DNA from: Clitoria ternatea
Lineage: Eukaryota; Streptophyta; Magnoliopsida; Fabales; Fabaceae
Length of the DNA stretch: 64,000 nucleotides
Assembly: GCA_037962975.1 (NCBI GenBank)
Contig: CM075670.1
Coordinates: 82,649,501-82,713,500, forward strand
Reading direction: 5' to 3'
Below are positions 1 to 11,219 of this stretch, piece after piece. Position numbers and translations under genes: made by a program. Below the pieces are notes generated by a model. That model was not told where the DNA came from. It did not search any database and saw only the letters and a list, made by a program, of their open reading frames with translations. Numbering within the stretch: position 1 is the stretch's first letter; every line of letters begins with the position of its first letter.

Positions 1-14
1 TGATCAGGAGATGT

Positions 15-1132
15 GTGCCTGAATCCAAGCAGGAAAGGCTCTTATGGCATTGCCATGACTCCTATTATGGAGGACACCATGGTGCCTCCAGAACAGCAGC
101 AAAAGTTTTACAGAGTGGCTTTTATTGGCCGACTATTTTTCAGGATGCTAAAGTGTATGTTCAAAGGTGTGATAAATGTCAAAGGAGCGGAGGTCTCTCT
201 GCTAAAGCTGGCATGCCTTTGACAAACATTTTAGTTGTGGAATTATTTGATGTCTGGGGTATCGACTTTATGGGACCGTTTCCAAAGTCGTTCTCCAATG
301 AATATATCCTTGTTGCTGTAGATTATGTCTCCAAGTGGGTGGAGGCAATCCCGACCAGAACCAATGATGCATATGTGGTGCTTAGGTTCATAAAGAAGAA
401 CATTTTCTCTAGGTTTGGAGTTCCGAGAGTCCTCATTAGTGATGAGGGGTCATATTTTTGTAATAAAATAATGGAAAAAGCCCTGAGGCACTATAAGGTT
501 TTGCATAAGCTATCTACTCCATACCATCCACAAACTTATGGACAAGTTGAGAAATTAAAAGAATTTTAGAGAAAGTGGTCGGGAAGTCTAGGAAAGATTG
601 GTCGGTTAAATTAGATGATGCATATTGGGCCTATAGGACAGCATTTAAAACTCCGATTGGCATGTCCCCGTATCAGTTAGTTTATGGTAAGGCTTGCCAT
701 CTCCCTGTGGAGTTAGAACATAAAGCATGGTGGGCCACAAAGCTGTTAAATCTGGATTTCGACCAATCTCAGGAGGAAACAGTTCTGAAACTCCATGAAC
801 TTGAGGAGTTCCGACTCAATGCTTATCAGAGTGCCTCCATCTATAAAGAGAAAACTAAGAGGTGGCATGATAAGTGGATAAATAAAAAAGAGTTTCAAAA
901 GGGTGATAAGGTCTTGTTGTTTAATTCCCGATTAAGACTCTTTCCTGGAAAGCTTAGATCTAAGTGGTCGGGACCTTTTATTGTAAATGAGGTCTTTCCT
1001 CATGGTGCAATCGAATTGAAAGACCCGACCACCGAGAGAACTTTTAAAGTGAATGGCCAAAGACTCAAACTCTACTTTGGAGGAGAGTTTGATAGGCAGA
1101 AAACCTCCATACTGCTGCAGGCATCTTCTTAG
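15..1132 (+). pseudogene. Integrase (C-terminal half of pol), Athila type, broken
   Basis: Integrase would insert the element cDNA into chromosomes. Visible in order are the zinc-binding end with CDKCQRSG, the core with the first catalytic Asp in GIDFMGPFP, the second in ISDEGSYF, and the region around TPYHPQT and GQVE that carries the Glu. A short deletion just after GQVE, near 548-556, removes a few codons and shifts the frame. The first reading frame then stops at 567-569. The second frame carries the family block YGKACHLPVELEHKAWWATK and the C-terminal domain with GDKVLLFNSRLRLFPGKLRSKW, ending at 1132. The start is cut by the window edge. Family assignment is firm; loss of function is inferred from the frameshift. 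Confidence 0.9.
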
Positions 1133-2667
1133 ATGCCAGAAGGTCAAGCTAGTGACCTTAAAGAAGCGCTCTAGGGAGGCAGCCCTACGTTCTGAGCGTT
1201 ATATTCTATAATTTTGGAGTCGAAAAAAAAATGATGAATGAATAATGTTTGAATAAAATTTGTGAAGATTTAAATAAGGGTTCGGTGATCAGATTTCATC
1301 CATTCCTTAGTTCGAATTAGAATCAGTATTTGGTTCGCTTGAGTGAATCTATTTATGCTCAAGCGTAATGCTTTCTCAGTTAAACATGAATGGAGTCTGA
1401 TCCTGATTCTTCCATTCCGCTCAGGCGAAACATTTTTAGCTTAGGCGAGAAGCTTCTGCTGTTGATTCATGCTTAAGCGAAAGTTTAATGAGCTTGAGCG
1501 AGAGTGGCATACTCGGGTCACTGTTACTCATTCTTAACCCCTTTCCTGACTGAAAACTCTTCACTCATCATTCTTCAATAAACTCCTAATTTTGATGTTG
1601 AATAAATAGGGAGACTTTAATAAATGATTTCTAATCGTTGATTTAATGAACGGGTCAGATGATGGAGGGTGACTTGTCTTAGTCGGCCCTTTTATCACTC
1701 GGTCTCTTATTTCATTCACTCGGTCAGTCATTCACCCTTTCACTCTTCCAATTGTCATTTATTTCGTTAGTGTAGTCATACACTCGTCCTTCCATTCATT
1801 CGGCCCTGCATCCACTCACTTTCTTCCACTCATTTTTTTCGTTCTTCCGTTCACTCATTGTTCGTTTATTCGTTTTTCATTCTCACCCGGTATAATCCAT
1901 TCGTTAGTCATTCACTCAGTATCCTTTTCATTCAGTGTTTTATTCACTGGCTCTTTCAATCTACTCTTTCTTCTTCGTTCCTTCACCTATCTCTCCGTAA
2001 TTTTCTCATTCACTCCTTTTTCATCCACTCGGTGTTCCCATCACTCGATCTTTTATTATTTTTCAGTCTCTCGTACGATTCTATCAGTTTTCTTCATTTA
2101 TTCGCCCAATCCCTTTCTCGATTTTGTCCACTCGATGTCTCGTTCATTCGTTTTTCCTATAGTTTCTTTTTCATTTACTTGGTTTCTCAGTGATCACTTG
2201 TTCTTCTTCCATTTGTTCTTCCAATCGCTTGTGTATTTACTCACCTCCTTCATCCGGTCGGTATATCTTTCACTCGTCCCATTTACTCGGAATCTTTTTC
2301 ATTCGTTCTTTTTCATTTGTTCTTTCTTCCACTCGTTCTTTTTCATCCTCCCCCCTCATTGTCACTCGTCTTTCCTGTATCCACTCGGTCACTTTTTCAC
2401 TATTCCGCTCTCACTTGTCATTCAGTCTCTCATTCCCGCACTCTATCTTTAATTCATTCGTTCTTGCACTGGTCGTTTCATTCATTCAGTTTTTCTCTCA
2501 CTTTTTCGTCCGTCTTTCATTCACAACATTCTTCCATTTACTCAGTTCCTCTCTGCACTCGATGTTTTGTTCACTCACCACTTGGTATTTCTTTCTCAGT
2601 CCTACTCGGTCTTTTATCTATTCAGTATGTGAGCCCGAGCAAGACTGCTTTATTAAATACCATTTTT
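1133..2667 (+). other. Athila spacer between pol and the env-like ORF, pyrimidine-rich
   Basis: No gene is visible. From 1336 to 1503 the words GCTCAAGCG and GCTCAGGCG recur. From about 1660 to 2640 the plus strand is a strongly pyrimidine-biased tract dominated by short words such as CACTCGGT, TCATTCG and TTCTTTTTC, so several frames stay open with Ser/Phe/Leu-rich translations. These are low-complexity artefacts rather than proteins. CACTCGG is the reverse complement of the CCGAGTG word seen in other LTRs of this window. Confidence 0.7.
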
Positions 2668-2762
2668 TCTTAAAAAAATAAAATAAAATAAAATAAAAAT
2701 AAAATAAAAAATATATATATATAATATAATATAATAATAATAATAATAATAATAATAAAAGA
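2668..2762. repeat. AT microsatellite cluster
   Basis: A run of AAAATA-type units is followed by a TA run and then an AAT/AATA run. This is a compound simple-sequence repeat next to the putative internal promoter of the env-like ORF. Confidence 0.9.
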
Positions 2763-2828
2763 AAATTGGGCGTTGGTACGCCAACATTTCAGCGTACTTA
2801 CGCGTATTTTAGGTAGAGGGTTCAACAG

Positions 2829-2836
2829 TATAAAAA
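2829..2836 (+). promoter_or_regulatory. TATA-like box upstream of the env-like ORF
   Basis: TATAAAAA lies about 270 bases upstream of the env-like ATG at 3102. A possible splice donor, AAAGGTACC, follows near 2915. This could be an internal promoter for a separate env-like transcript. It is inference from one motif in AT-rich DNA. Confidence 0.35.
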
Positions 2837-3101
2837 CCCTTCAGCGTACAAACCCTAAATTCCTACGCTGAAACTTGGGTTGAAGAGGAAAAGGAACACC
2901 TTCTAATTCCTAAGAAAGGTACCATCTTTTCACTTATTTCTTTCACTTCTAAGTTACATGATTAGTATTTTACTGTTTCATTGTTAATATTCTTCCATTG
3001 TTCATAGCCATGCATCTTACATTTTTCGGTTTGTTGTGATTGTTTAGTTTTCTGTACTTGTTTTCATTAAGGCTGTTTTACCACCATTTTTACAACTCAA
3101 A

Positions 3102-4474
3102 ATGAAAAGAAGATCACAGAGACTTTTACAAAAACCTAGACCAAATTTTGCAGAAGGAAGAGTGAGAAAAAAGCAAAAAGATAACGAAAAGGAGGTGGCA
3201 ACAATAAGTATCTCTGATTCTCCTGAACCTGCACCTAGTCAAAGTCAAGCTAAAAGGAATGACTCTTCTTCAGTTCAGAGGTATGAATCTCCTTCAGTCT
3301 AAAGGAATGCATCTCTTTCAAGTGAGAGGAATACGTCCCCTGTAGTTAAGAGGAACGAATCGCCAGAAGTTGAAGGTTTTGATAGGCACAAGTTCAGAGA
3401 TGCTAAGGCTGCTGAAGAATATGATATAAAGTTTAAAACCAGGGGGGTCATTAGGGACAGAGCTTTGGTCCTTGATGGTGCAAAATGTGCCGATGCTGAG
3501 GTACAAGCTGCAATGATGCAGAGGGGATGGGAGTTCTTTAATAAAAATCTGGGCAATGGCTACCAGGAGCTCACCCGAGAGTTTTATGCTAACCTGAGAG
3601 CTCACTCGAATGAAGCTGAAGTTTCCTTCTCTTCTTTCTTAAGAGGAGTAACTATTCCCTTAACTGGTAATCTGTTGAACGAGCTTTTACAAATACCCAT
3701 TCTGGAGGAGGAAGCATGTCAATACACATAGAAGGTGGAGATGTTTTATCAGGCTGAGAATAAAGAGTTGAGGAAGGAAATATTGAAAGAATATTGTGTG
3801 AAAGATGCTGCTTACCTGACACGGTCTAATTGCTTACCCAAAAGTGTCAGGAAGAACTGTCTGAACAATCTTCCTCTGCTATGGTGCCATTATCTTTTAT
3901 CATCCCTGCAGCCGGTATTGCATGCGACTGAAATTACCAGTAAGTGTTGGTGTTGTTGTACTGTTTGATGAAAAATTTGAATGTAAACCTGGGTGAGCTA
4001 ATATTAGGGTAAATGATGAAAAATTTGGAAAAGAATCTCCAGTTGCCATACTGCTCAGTGGTCACATTGTTGGCTCAAGCGAATCAAGCTGTGGTCAACT
4101 ATGCTGAGTTGACAAGGGTTAAGCCTGAAAGAGTTATAGACAGGCAATGGGTGATAAGCTATATTAATAACTTTATGCCCAAGGAGCCAAAGCGTCAAAA
4201 GCAGTCTCAATCATCAGGAGCGGGTCCTTCTTCTGACATTTCTTTGATATTGCAGGAATTGCAGGTCATGAAGAGGATGCAACTTGGAATTTATGATTTG
4301 GTTTTAAATCATGATCTTATGCTCAGGAAGATTATTGCCAGATTGGATGTAGATCCCGCGGAAGAAATGGGGGTTCCACCCAACAGAGATGTGTGGCTGG
4401 CCTCTATTGGATTCACCATTCCTTCCGATGAAACGCCTTTGGCAACCGAATTTCCACCCCCCTGCGCAAAATGA
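3102..4474 (+). pseudogene. Env-like ORF of Athila-type element (putative plant transposon protein domain)
   Basis: This ORF sits between pol and the 3' LTR, where Athila/Calypso-type elements carry an env-like gene of unknown function. The N-terminus is basic and Ser/Pro-rich, with KRRSQRLLQKPRP. The middle holds the conserved part, including RGWEFFNKNL, LTREFYANLRAH and FLRGVTIPLTGNLLNELL, which I recognise as the 'putative plant transposon protein' domain. The C-terminal piece (4013-4474) is acidic and includes LPYCSVVTLLAQAN. In-frame stops at 3300-3302 and 3729-3731 break the first frame, and a frameshift near 3950 moves the rest to another frame. I see no convincing signal peptide or transmembrane anchor, so the retroviral envelope label is positional only. 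Confidence 0.75.
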
Positions 4475-6075
4475 TGATGAGTCCTTGCATGAAGACGAGG
4501 ACGATTGATGTTTTATTCTCTGATTCATGTGATGATGTTTATTTCTCTGTGTAACAAATTTATTTTAGTGTTTTTCTAAACAATGAATTCTCTTTTGTTT
4601 TAGTTGTAATGAAATTTTCTTTCTTTGATTAATTGCTTGTTATTATTCTATTTTTCGAATGTATCGGTAAATCCATGCATCTCAATCTGATCACGTGTTT
4701 CCCATTCACTGCCACTCAAGTAAAAAGGGAAGTATTCTATCTTTCCGACTCATTATTTGATAAACTATCTTAGCTATTTACTCATTATTTAATTTAAAAT
4801 CCATCTTAATTATTTAACTCTTCCTGATTCTCAGGCTTTAATCAGATTAATTAATTGATTGACATTGTTTGACTCATGATCCCTGTCCATAGCTATTTTT
4901 CATTATTAATTAATTGTTTACTCGGCATGCTAGTTAGCAATCTGAATGTATGACCTTACATTAAGTTTGGGGACATGACTGGCTGATTAACTATTATATT
5001 CGTAGCTTTTGAGCCTCATTTATTCTTTTCCGAGTGAACTTGCATGCTAGTTAGTGAGACAGAATTTGCTTCAGTGCTTGCTAATTGGTTTTATGCCTGC
5101 CAATCGGACATGATGAAGGCCTTCTTTGTTAAATTAGCCAGGGCCAAAAATTAGCCTTCCTAATATTTTTAATTATCCTTTGACCCAATAATTATGTTTG
5201 AGCCTGAGACCCTTTTTATTCTGTTTATTCACCTAACGTTACAAACCTAAATATCTAGAAAAAAAAAACCAACTGATTTACCCCTGGATGTTCCACTGAT
5301 GAATTGCTCAGTCTTACTTATTGCTAGGGACTAGCAAGTTCTAAGTTTGGGGATGAAGAGTGTGCCCAACATCAATTAAGGACACACTCCGACCTTAGTT
5401 ATAGATGAATACTTAGAGAATTGAAAGGAGAAATAGAAAAGCCGAGAAGAAAAATGAAAAAAATCAGCATGGAAAAAAGGTGCAAAGCACCACAAGAAAA
5501 AATTTTGTGATCGGAAAAAGATGGAAGGAAAGAAAGAAAAGAAAAAGTCCAAAGGACTGAAAGAAAAAGAAGGTGCAAAGCACCACAAGTTGTTAAGTTA
5601 TCATTCATTCGGAAAATAATGGAGCTTGCTAGTAGAGGCAATTAAGTTAAAATTGAGGCAAGGCATCAGTGGATATATCTGTTAACCCAACACTGACTCG
5701 GAAAACAATAATAGAGCCTGTAGCCCAGCCCCATTATAAGCTTAAAAAGCCCTTACTGATCCAATTGTGCTGGCATATGTCATGATGTTTAGAACTGTTG
5801 CAAGCCTATGTTGATCTAACAAAGATGCAGGTGATGAGTGCATATTGCTTAACCTATACACCGAGAGAAGAGTGAAACACGAATCCAGTGAGGAAGGTAT
5901 CAGCATCTTGTTTCCCAAAGGAGGTGTGAGTTATTATATTTTCAGAATTTGCGAAAAGAAAGCATGGTCGGTATTCAATAATTATAGTATGAATTAAGTT
6001 AAGGAAAGGTTGATTGTTTTGAATAACAGCTTGTTAGTTAATTAATCTGAGTATTTGCTTGAGGATAAGCAAGTC
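4475..6075 (+). other. Athila untranslated region with purine tract and hairpins
   Basis: There is no coding potential. Two extra copies of the PPT-like word TAAGTTTGGGG occur at about 4962 and 5342. From 5400 to 5590 the plus strand is strongly purine-rich and contains two copies of the perfect hairpin GGTGCAAAGCACC (5479-5491 and 5572-5584). Minus-strand ORFs here are Phe/Ser-rich shadows of the purine tract. Confidence 0.6.
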
Positions 6076-6090
6076 TTAAGTTTGGGGATG
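6076..6090 (+). promoter_or_regulatory. Polypurine tract of the Athila element
   Basis: TTAAGTTTGGGGATG lies directly before the 3' LTR start TGATAAG. It is the expected primer site for plus-strand DNA synthesis. The word TTTGGGG just before the LTR is typical of Athila-type elements. Confidence 0.75.
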
Positions 6091-7830
6091 TGATAAGTCT
6101 TGAAAAGACTTAATTATTTCACCTTTTATTTAACATAATTCATTAATTATTGTTTAGTTTGGCGTCATTATTTAATAAATAGTTAACAATTCGTATTTTA
6201 TTTATTTATTTTAAAAGTGCTTTATTTATGTAAGAAAATGATTAAAAATAGTAATTGGTTAAGAGTTCATGATTATTTATAATTTCACTAAGCAGCCAGC
6301 GTACAAATGCTAGGCAATTATGTGTTTATTGATGCAGGAACAGGGCACGCTCAAGCTAAGAAGAAAAATTTGAGTGAAATTCCAAAAAGCCGAGTAAGAT
6401 TTCACAAATCCGAGTGAAACTCCAAAAGTCCGACTGGGAAATGCTTCAAGATACCGACCGCAACAGAGAATAGAATACCGTATGAAGAACCCGAGCGAGA
6501 CTTTAAAAGCACCGATTGAAAAATACGTCAACTTCAGAATGCTGATTGGATAATCCATAACGCTCAAGCGAGCAAGCTCACGCTCAAGCGTGACTCCAAA
6601 ACATCACCCCCGCCCAAGCTTCTCCATAACGCTTAAGCGAGAAAGCGACACTGTAGTGCATATTTTGAGCTCGCTCAAGCGAGAGCCTTTCACGCTCAAG
6701 CGAGAGTCCTTCACGCTCAAGCGTGAAGGCAGTTATTTAACACTGACTATTCCCTCCAAAGAGACACTCGGCACCAGTGCTGTTCCTACTGCCTTCTCTC
6801 CTACTTTTGTACCTTAGTAATTTAAGTGCTGAGCTGTAATTAGTTAATGCTGAACTGTAATTTGTTAAGCGTTGAGCTGTAATTAGTTAGTTATTCTGTA
6901 ATTATGTAATTAGTTAGTTAGTTTAATTATTAACTCAGCTTTCTTAGCAATTAGTTAAGTTAGTTAGTTAGTTAGATGCCTATATATAGTTGTGCATACT
7001 CTGTAACAGACATAGAGAACAGAGCATAACATAGAACACGATTCATTTGCTATTTCCAACCTCTTACTACTTCCTTTCTCTCTCTAAACTCTCTCATCCA
7101 TGTCTTCCCAAATTCCTTCAATAGAACCAATGTCGATGGATTTCTAAATTCCTAAGGTTGGGATTGCGAAGGTTTGCGATGGAATCTTGAAGGTGTATTG
7201 AGGAAGTTGACTTCTAGATCCTGAGGAGAACGAGCTGAGGAGTGGATCTGCTTTGCTGGATTGACAAATCCAGATCTGATGAAGAACTTCACCAGTGAGG
7301 AATCATGGTTGAAGCTTAGGTAACTTCCAGCTTTCTAACTAATTCAGGCCTAGCAATTAGGTGAATAGTTAGAGTTCAACCTCCAATTTCGCATTAGATT
7401 CGTATGTTAATTGAGCACTTAAGGGATTAAGGTTTGATGCATAGGAATTAGCATTTTTCACCTAAGGAATTAGGGAATAACCACTTGCGGATTGTCCTCT
7501 TGATGTTTGAAGCTCGATTGAATCTCACTTGCATATTCTTGATGAAGTTGTAAACTGAAGCAATCCTAACCTATCTTCTATCAATCGTATTTCATCTTTC
7601 ACCTTGTCTCTGGAAAAATACAAAAACATATAAAGCATAAAATCAACAAAACCGAATGAATCTTCTGTGTATTGTATTGGTTTAGCTTGTATCTGTCCAA
7701 GATTGAGGTACTTACCACAATCCCTGTGGGACGATCAAATATAATACAATTTTAACGACTGGTGCGCTTGCCAAAGAATAAATCCTCTGAGAATTACACA
7801 CCAAGTTAATGACTCGAAGATTTAGCATCA
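6091..7830 (+). repeat. 3' LTR of the Athila-type element
   Basis: The LTR is 1740 bp. It begins TGATAAGTC and ends GCATCA, so the ends form TGAT...ATCA. It follows the PPT directly, and sequence of element A starts at once after it. A TATATATA box lies at 6981-6988. Near-palindromes built on CGCTCAAGCG cluster at 6563-6728. Near the 3' end is the module with CCCTGTGGGACGATC and GGTGCGCTTGCC, also found in two solo LTRs of this window. Confidence 0.85.
6981..6988 (+). promoter_or_regulatory. TATA box of the Athila LTR
   Basis: TATATATA stands about halfway through the LTR, where the U3/R boundary would be expected. CT-rich DNA follows at about 7060-7095. Confidence 0.55.
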
Positions 7831-9560
7831 GGGATACACTGGGTCGTATAAATTGCTTCTTTATCATCTCTTCAAGTTGTTTCTTCAACTCTTCTAATTC
7901 TAGAGGTGACATTCGGCATGTTGCAATTGAAATGGGTCCAACTCCAGGTACTAGATCAATGTTGAATTCAACATCTCTTTTTGGGGGTAAACCAGGGATA
8001 TCTTCTTGAAAAACGTCAGGAAATTCACACACAACCGGCAGATTTTTGATTTTTGATTCTTTGTCTCATTTCATTGAAAGCAATAGCATGAATCCTTTAG
8101 CCCCTCCTTTTAAAGAGGCACTCACTTGGTTGGTGGTTAGAAATCTCGAATCCTTAGGATTCAAATTCACTGGTTCTTTAAATATTATGGTTTTATTATG
8201 ACAATTTATTATAACATGATTTTCAGACAACCAATCTAGCCCAATAATAACTTCTAAGTCAGAAAGGGGTAAATAGAAAAGATTAGCCTTAAAGTCCCTA
8301 CCATTTATGACAATAGGGCATTCCCAACAGGCTTTAGAAGTGACAATGGGATTATTTCCAGGAGTATGTAAAGATAAGTCAAATGGCAATTCTATTACAG
8401 GTAATTTTAGTTTTTCTACACAGTCATTGGCAATAAAGGAATGTGATGCACCTGAGTCATACATAACAGTTAAAGGAATCTTATTAATGACACACTTACC
8501 TTCCACCATGGAATCAGAATGAGATGCTTCTTCTCCAGTGATTGCAAAAAACCTTTCCTTTCTCCTTCGGCCTTCCCACTACACAGTGTACACCTCCCTG
8601 AGTATTTATGCTTGTACTCACACCTTTAGGGTTTTCCCTCTTTATCTCTGGGCAATCCTTGATGTGATTACCTGGTTTGTTACACTTAAAGCAAATATAA
8701 GTGTTTTTAGGACAATCTCTTTTCAAATGAGGTCCTCCATAGATAAAACATTTAAAATTTGGTGTAGATGTTGGGTAATAGCTTCCAGTTAAAGCTTGAG
8801 GTCTATTAGGAACAGATGCTGCTCTAAACCGGTGAAATGGCACTTGGTAAGGCTTATTTCTCCTGAAGTCTCTTCTTTGGTGATGGTGAGGTCCTCCACT
8901 TCTCATTTCTCCCGCCTTGTGAATGGGCTCACGACTTTTGGTCATTCTATCCTTATGATCCTCTTCAAAGATCCTGCACCGATTTACCAACACAGAAAAT
9001 TCATGAATTTCCTACATTCGTATAGCTTCTTTAATTTCTGGCCGCAATCCATTTACAAACTTTGCACATCGATCACCTTTATTAGTAGCATCATTATAAT
9101 AAGAATAAAAATGAGATAGCTCTTCAAACCTGGATGCATACTCTCCGATGGACATGTTTCCTTGGGTCAGCGATAGGAATTCGAATTGTCTTTTCTCTTT
9201 AACATCAGCTGGAAAGTATTTTTCCAAGAACATATCCTTGAAATGATCCCAGGTGATCTCTACTTGGTTGACTTCGAATTGTCTACGCATGCTATCCCAC
9301 CAATGTTCGGCATCCTCAGATAAGGCATAAGTAGTAAAGACTACCTTATCAGCTTCATTACATTGCAATGCTCGAAAGATCTTCTCTATCTCTCGAATCC
9401 ATATTTGTGCTCCATCAGGGTTATATCCTCCTTTTAAACGAGGCGGATTGCGCTTTTCGAAAAGGTCCAACCTTTTTAAGGCATCATTACCTTGACCTTC
9501 ACGTGCTCTCATTGCATTGATTAAGCGTTCTATAACTCCAGCAAGATCGTTTCTGGCCAT
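7831..9560 (-). pseudogene. Gag, protease and N-terminal RT of element A, broken
   Basis: Gag starts at 9560 (MARNDLAGVIERL). It has the capsid block with IREIEKIFRALQC, EDAEHWWDSM and FLEKYFPADVKEKRQFEFLS. An in-frame stop lies at 9012-9014, after which the same frame goes on. Two zinc knuckles follow: the first is degenerate (CFIYGG lacks the second Cys) and the second, CFKCNKPGNHIKDC, is intact. A frameshift near 8510-8530 precedes protease, which keeps the catalytic DSGASHSF and the flap block VIIGLDWLS. A stop at 8066-8068 separates it from the RT start (CEFPDVFQEDIPGLPP), which is cut at 7831 by the Athila insertion. The product set is that of a Tekay/Del chromovirus; this copy is inactive. 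Confidence 0.9.
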
Positions 9561-9700
9561 TAGTTTCCTATTTCATAGTAACTAAAATTTGTCACATCAA
9601 TCATAGTTACTATCAAGTAAGATATTCTATTTTCTATTACCTACATAGAGTTTATAGATAAAGCAAGATAGACCTTTTGCCCAAGCCTACGGGATTAACT

Positions 9701-9712
9701 ACTCTGATACCA
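9701..9712 (-). promoter_or_regulatory. Primer binding site of element A
   Basis: On the minus strand it reads TGGTATCAGAGT, three bases after the LTR end. It is one base off TGGTATCAGAGC, the usual site matching the 3' end of initiator Met tRNA. From here to gag at 9560 there is only a short untranslated leader. Confidence 0.85.
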
Positions 9713-9715
9713 CTT

Positions 9716-10411
9716 TGTAACACCCTCTATTACACCTTAATAAATTCTAGAAAAATTTGTAAAATTTTCTTTTTAAGATATGATTGTTAAAAATAAACTA
9801 TCGGAATAAATTACATACATTATTTCTGAAATACCTTATAAATATTATTAAAACTTTATAAAGTAATTTTGCATTCATCCGAAGAAAATAAATATTAAAC
9901 ATTATAAGAAAGAGAGGAAACTCCATGGCCTAGAAGCAGTTACTTAATAACATTATTTATTCATTGGACCACGGTATTCATATTGAGCTCCCTTTCTAGA
10001 ACATGCTATATTTACTGCCAAGATTCTTCGATCCTTTCCTTAGAACGATCAATTTAAAACATATGAAATAAAAACACGGAGAAAGGAGTGAGAAACAGAA
10101 TATAATATTCCCAAATAGGGCATAAGCAATAAAGGATTTTCACAAACTAATATATAATAATATCAATCACAATCACATACACAATCAATTATGAATGCAT
10201 AAATGTTATGCAATATCCTCATCATAACTTACCAATATATATGGTCCCTTAAATTTTAATTTGCACTGGGCCAACCAGGAGTTTACACTGTTCCATAAGT
10301 CTGGATAATAATAATATGAACAGCTCAACTGGCATGGAAACACTTAGAGACTAGTCAGATTGAGAAGGTTTTTATTGCAAAAGTACCCGACACTAGGGAG
10401 CTACCCCAAGT
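9716..10411 (-). repeat. 5' LTR of element A, inner (3') part
   Basis: This is the 3' end of the LTR in element orientation (minus). It ends in GTGTTACA before the primer site and matches, in reverse, the end of B's LTR at 15840-16506. The break at 10411/10412 falls in the word pair GGGGTAGCTCCC / GGTCCCCT, which is continuous in the B LTRs. That shows B inserted here. Confidence 0.85.
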
Positions 10412-11014
10412 TGTAACACCCTTATTTTTATTTTTATATTAAAATTTTGAAGGAATTAAATTATGGTTTTTTAGAACTTTTTAATCTACATATTTTTTAT
10501 ATTTTTTGGAATTTTTGAATTATTTTAATAAAATAATATATTTTAAATAATTTTAAATTCATATAAAGTGACTTAAAATTAAAAATATTTATAAGAAAGT
10601 GAATTTAAATTATAAGGAAAATTTCTAAAATCCATTTCAAGAAGACTTATCTAAAAATTATCAGTTTGAGAAAAATCTTGATTTTTTCCAATCGTTAAAA
10701 AATTGGGAACGTATCAATAAATTTTTATTAACAGAAAATTTTAGATTTTTAAAATTTAAACTTTATATTACTTATTATAAAATTAGTGAGGACTGATATA
10801 ATATCGTTAAATTTCAAAAATGACTGATTTTAAATATTTAAAATATACCGAGTGAAAGGTTACTATTTGACTTAATAATTCTGTCGACAGTTACTATGCA
10901 AAACACTGTACATGTACGAAATTTTCAAAGAATACACAGTAACCAGGTTTGAAATTTCAAAAAATGTATAGTACTTTTATATTAAAATAATGGAATGCAT
11001 AGTAATTTTTTTCC

Positions 11015-11022
11015 TATAAATA
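11015..11022 (+). promoter_or_regulatory. TATA box of B 5' LTR
   Basis: TATAAATA in the context TTCCTATAAATACCGAAGG. The same box is at 24789-24796 in the 3' LTR and, reversed, at 44976-44983 in A's LTR. Conservation in all three LTRs supports it as the U3 promoter. Confidence 0.75.
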
Positions 11023-11219
11023 CCGAAGGAATTCTTCTTTAGAATTCACAATTTCAGATTAAGTTTTCTTAATATAGTAGTGCTAGTGAGGTAGTAGTGG
11101 AAGTGTGAGAGAGAAATATAATTTTTTGGAAGAAGGTTCTGCTAAAATTCTAAGGTACGAATACCTCTCTTTTATATTTTTTAGGGTTATTTTTATATCA
11201 TTTTTAGAAATCTATTATT

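Larger units (their letters stand above)
1..7830 (+). mobile_element. Athila-type Ty3/gypsy retrotransposon, 3' part
   Basis: The window opens inside the integrase of an Athila-type element and runs through the pol end, a long spacer, an env-like ORF, a PPT and the 3' LTR. The lineage call rests on the integrase block with KACHLPVELEHKA and on the env-like ORF downstream of pol. The right end is sharp: the LTR stops at ATCA (7830) and sequence of the minus-strand chromovirus A resumes at 7831 with GGGAT, the presumed TSD; the partner copy lies before base 1. The coding parts have stops and frameshifts, so this copy is dead. Its 5' LTR, gag, protease and RT are off the window. Confidence 0.88.

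Noticed and set aside
1858..2681. Four overlapping plus-strand ORFs of 105-163 codons
   Set aside because: They are Ser/Phe/Leu-rich translations of one pyrimidine tract, open in several frames at once, with no domain.
3102..4474. A true retroviral envelope glycoprotein
   Set aside because: No signal peptide, cleavage site or transmembrane anchor is visible. Only its position and the plant-specific domain support an 'env-like' label.
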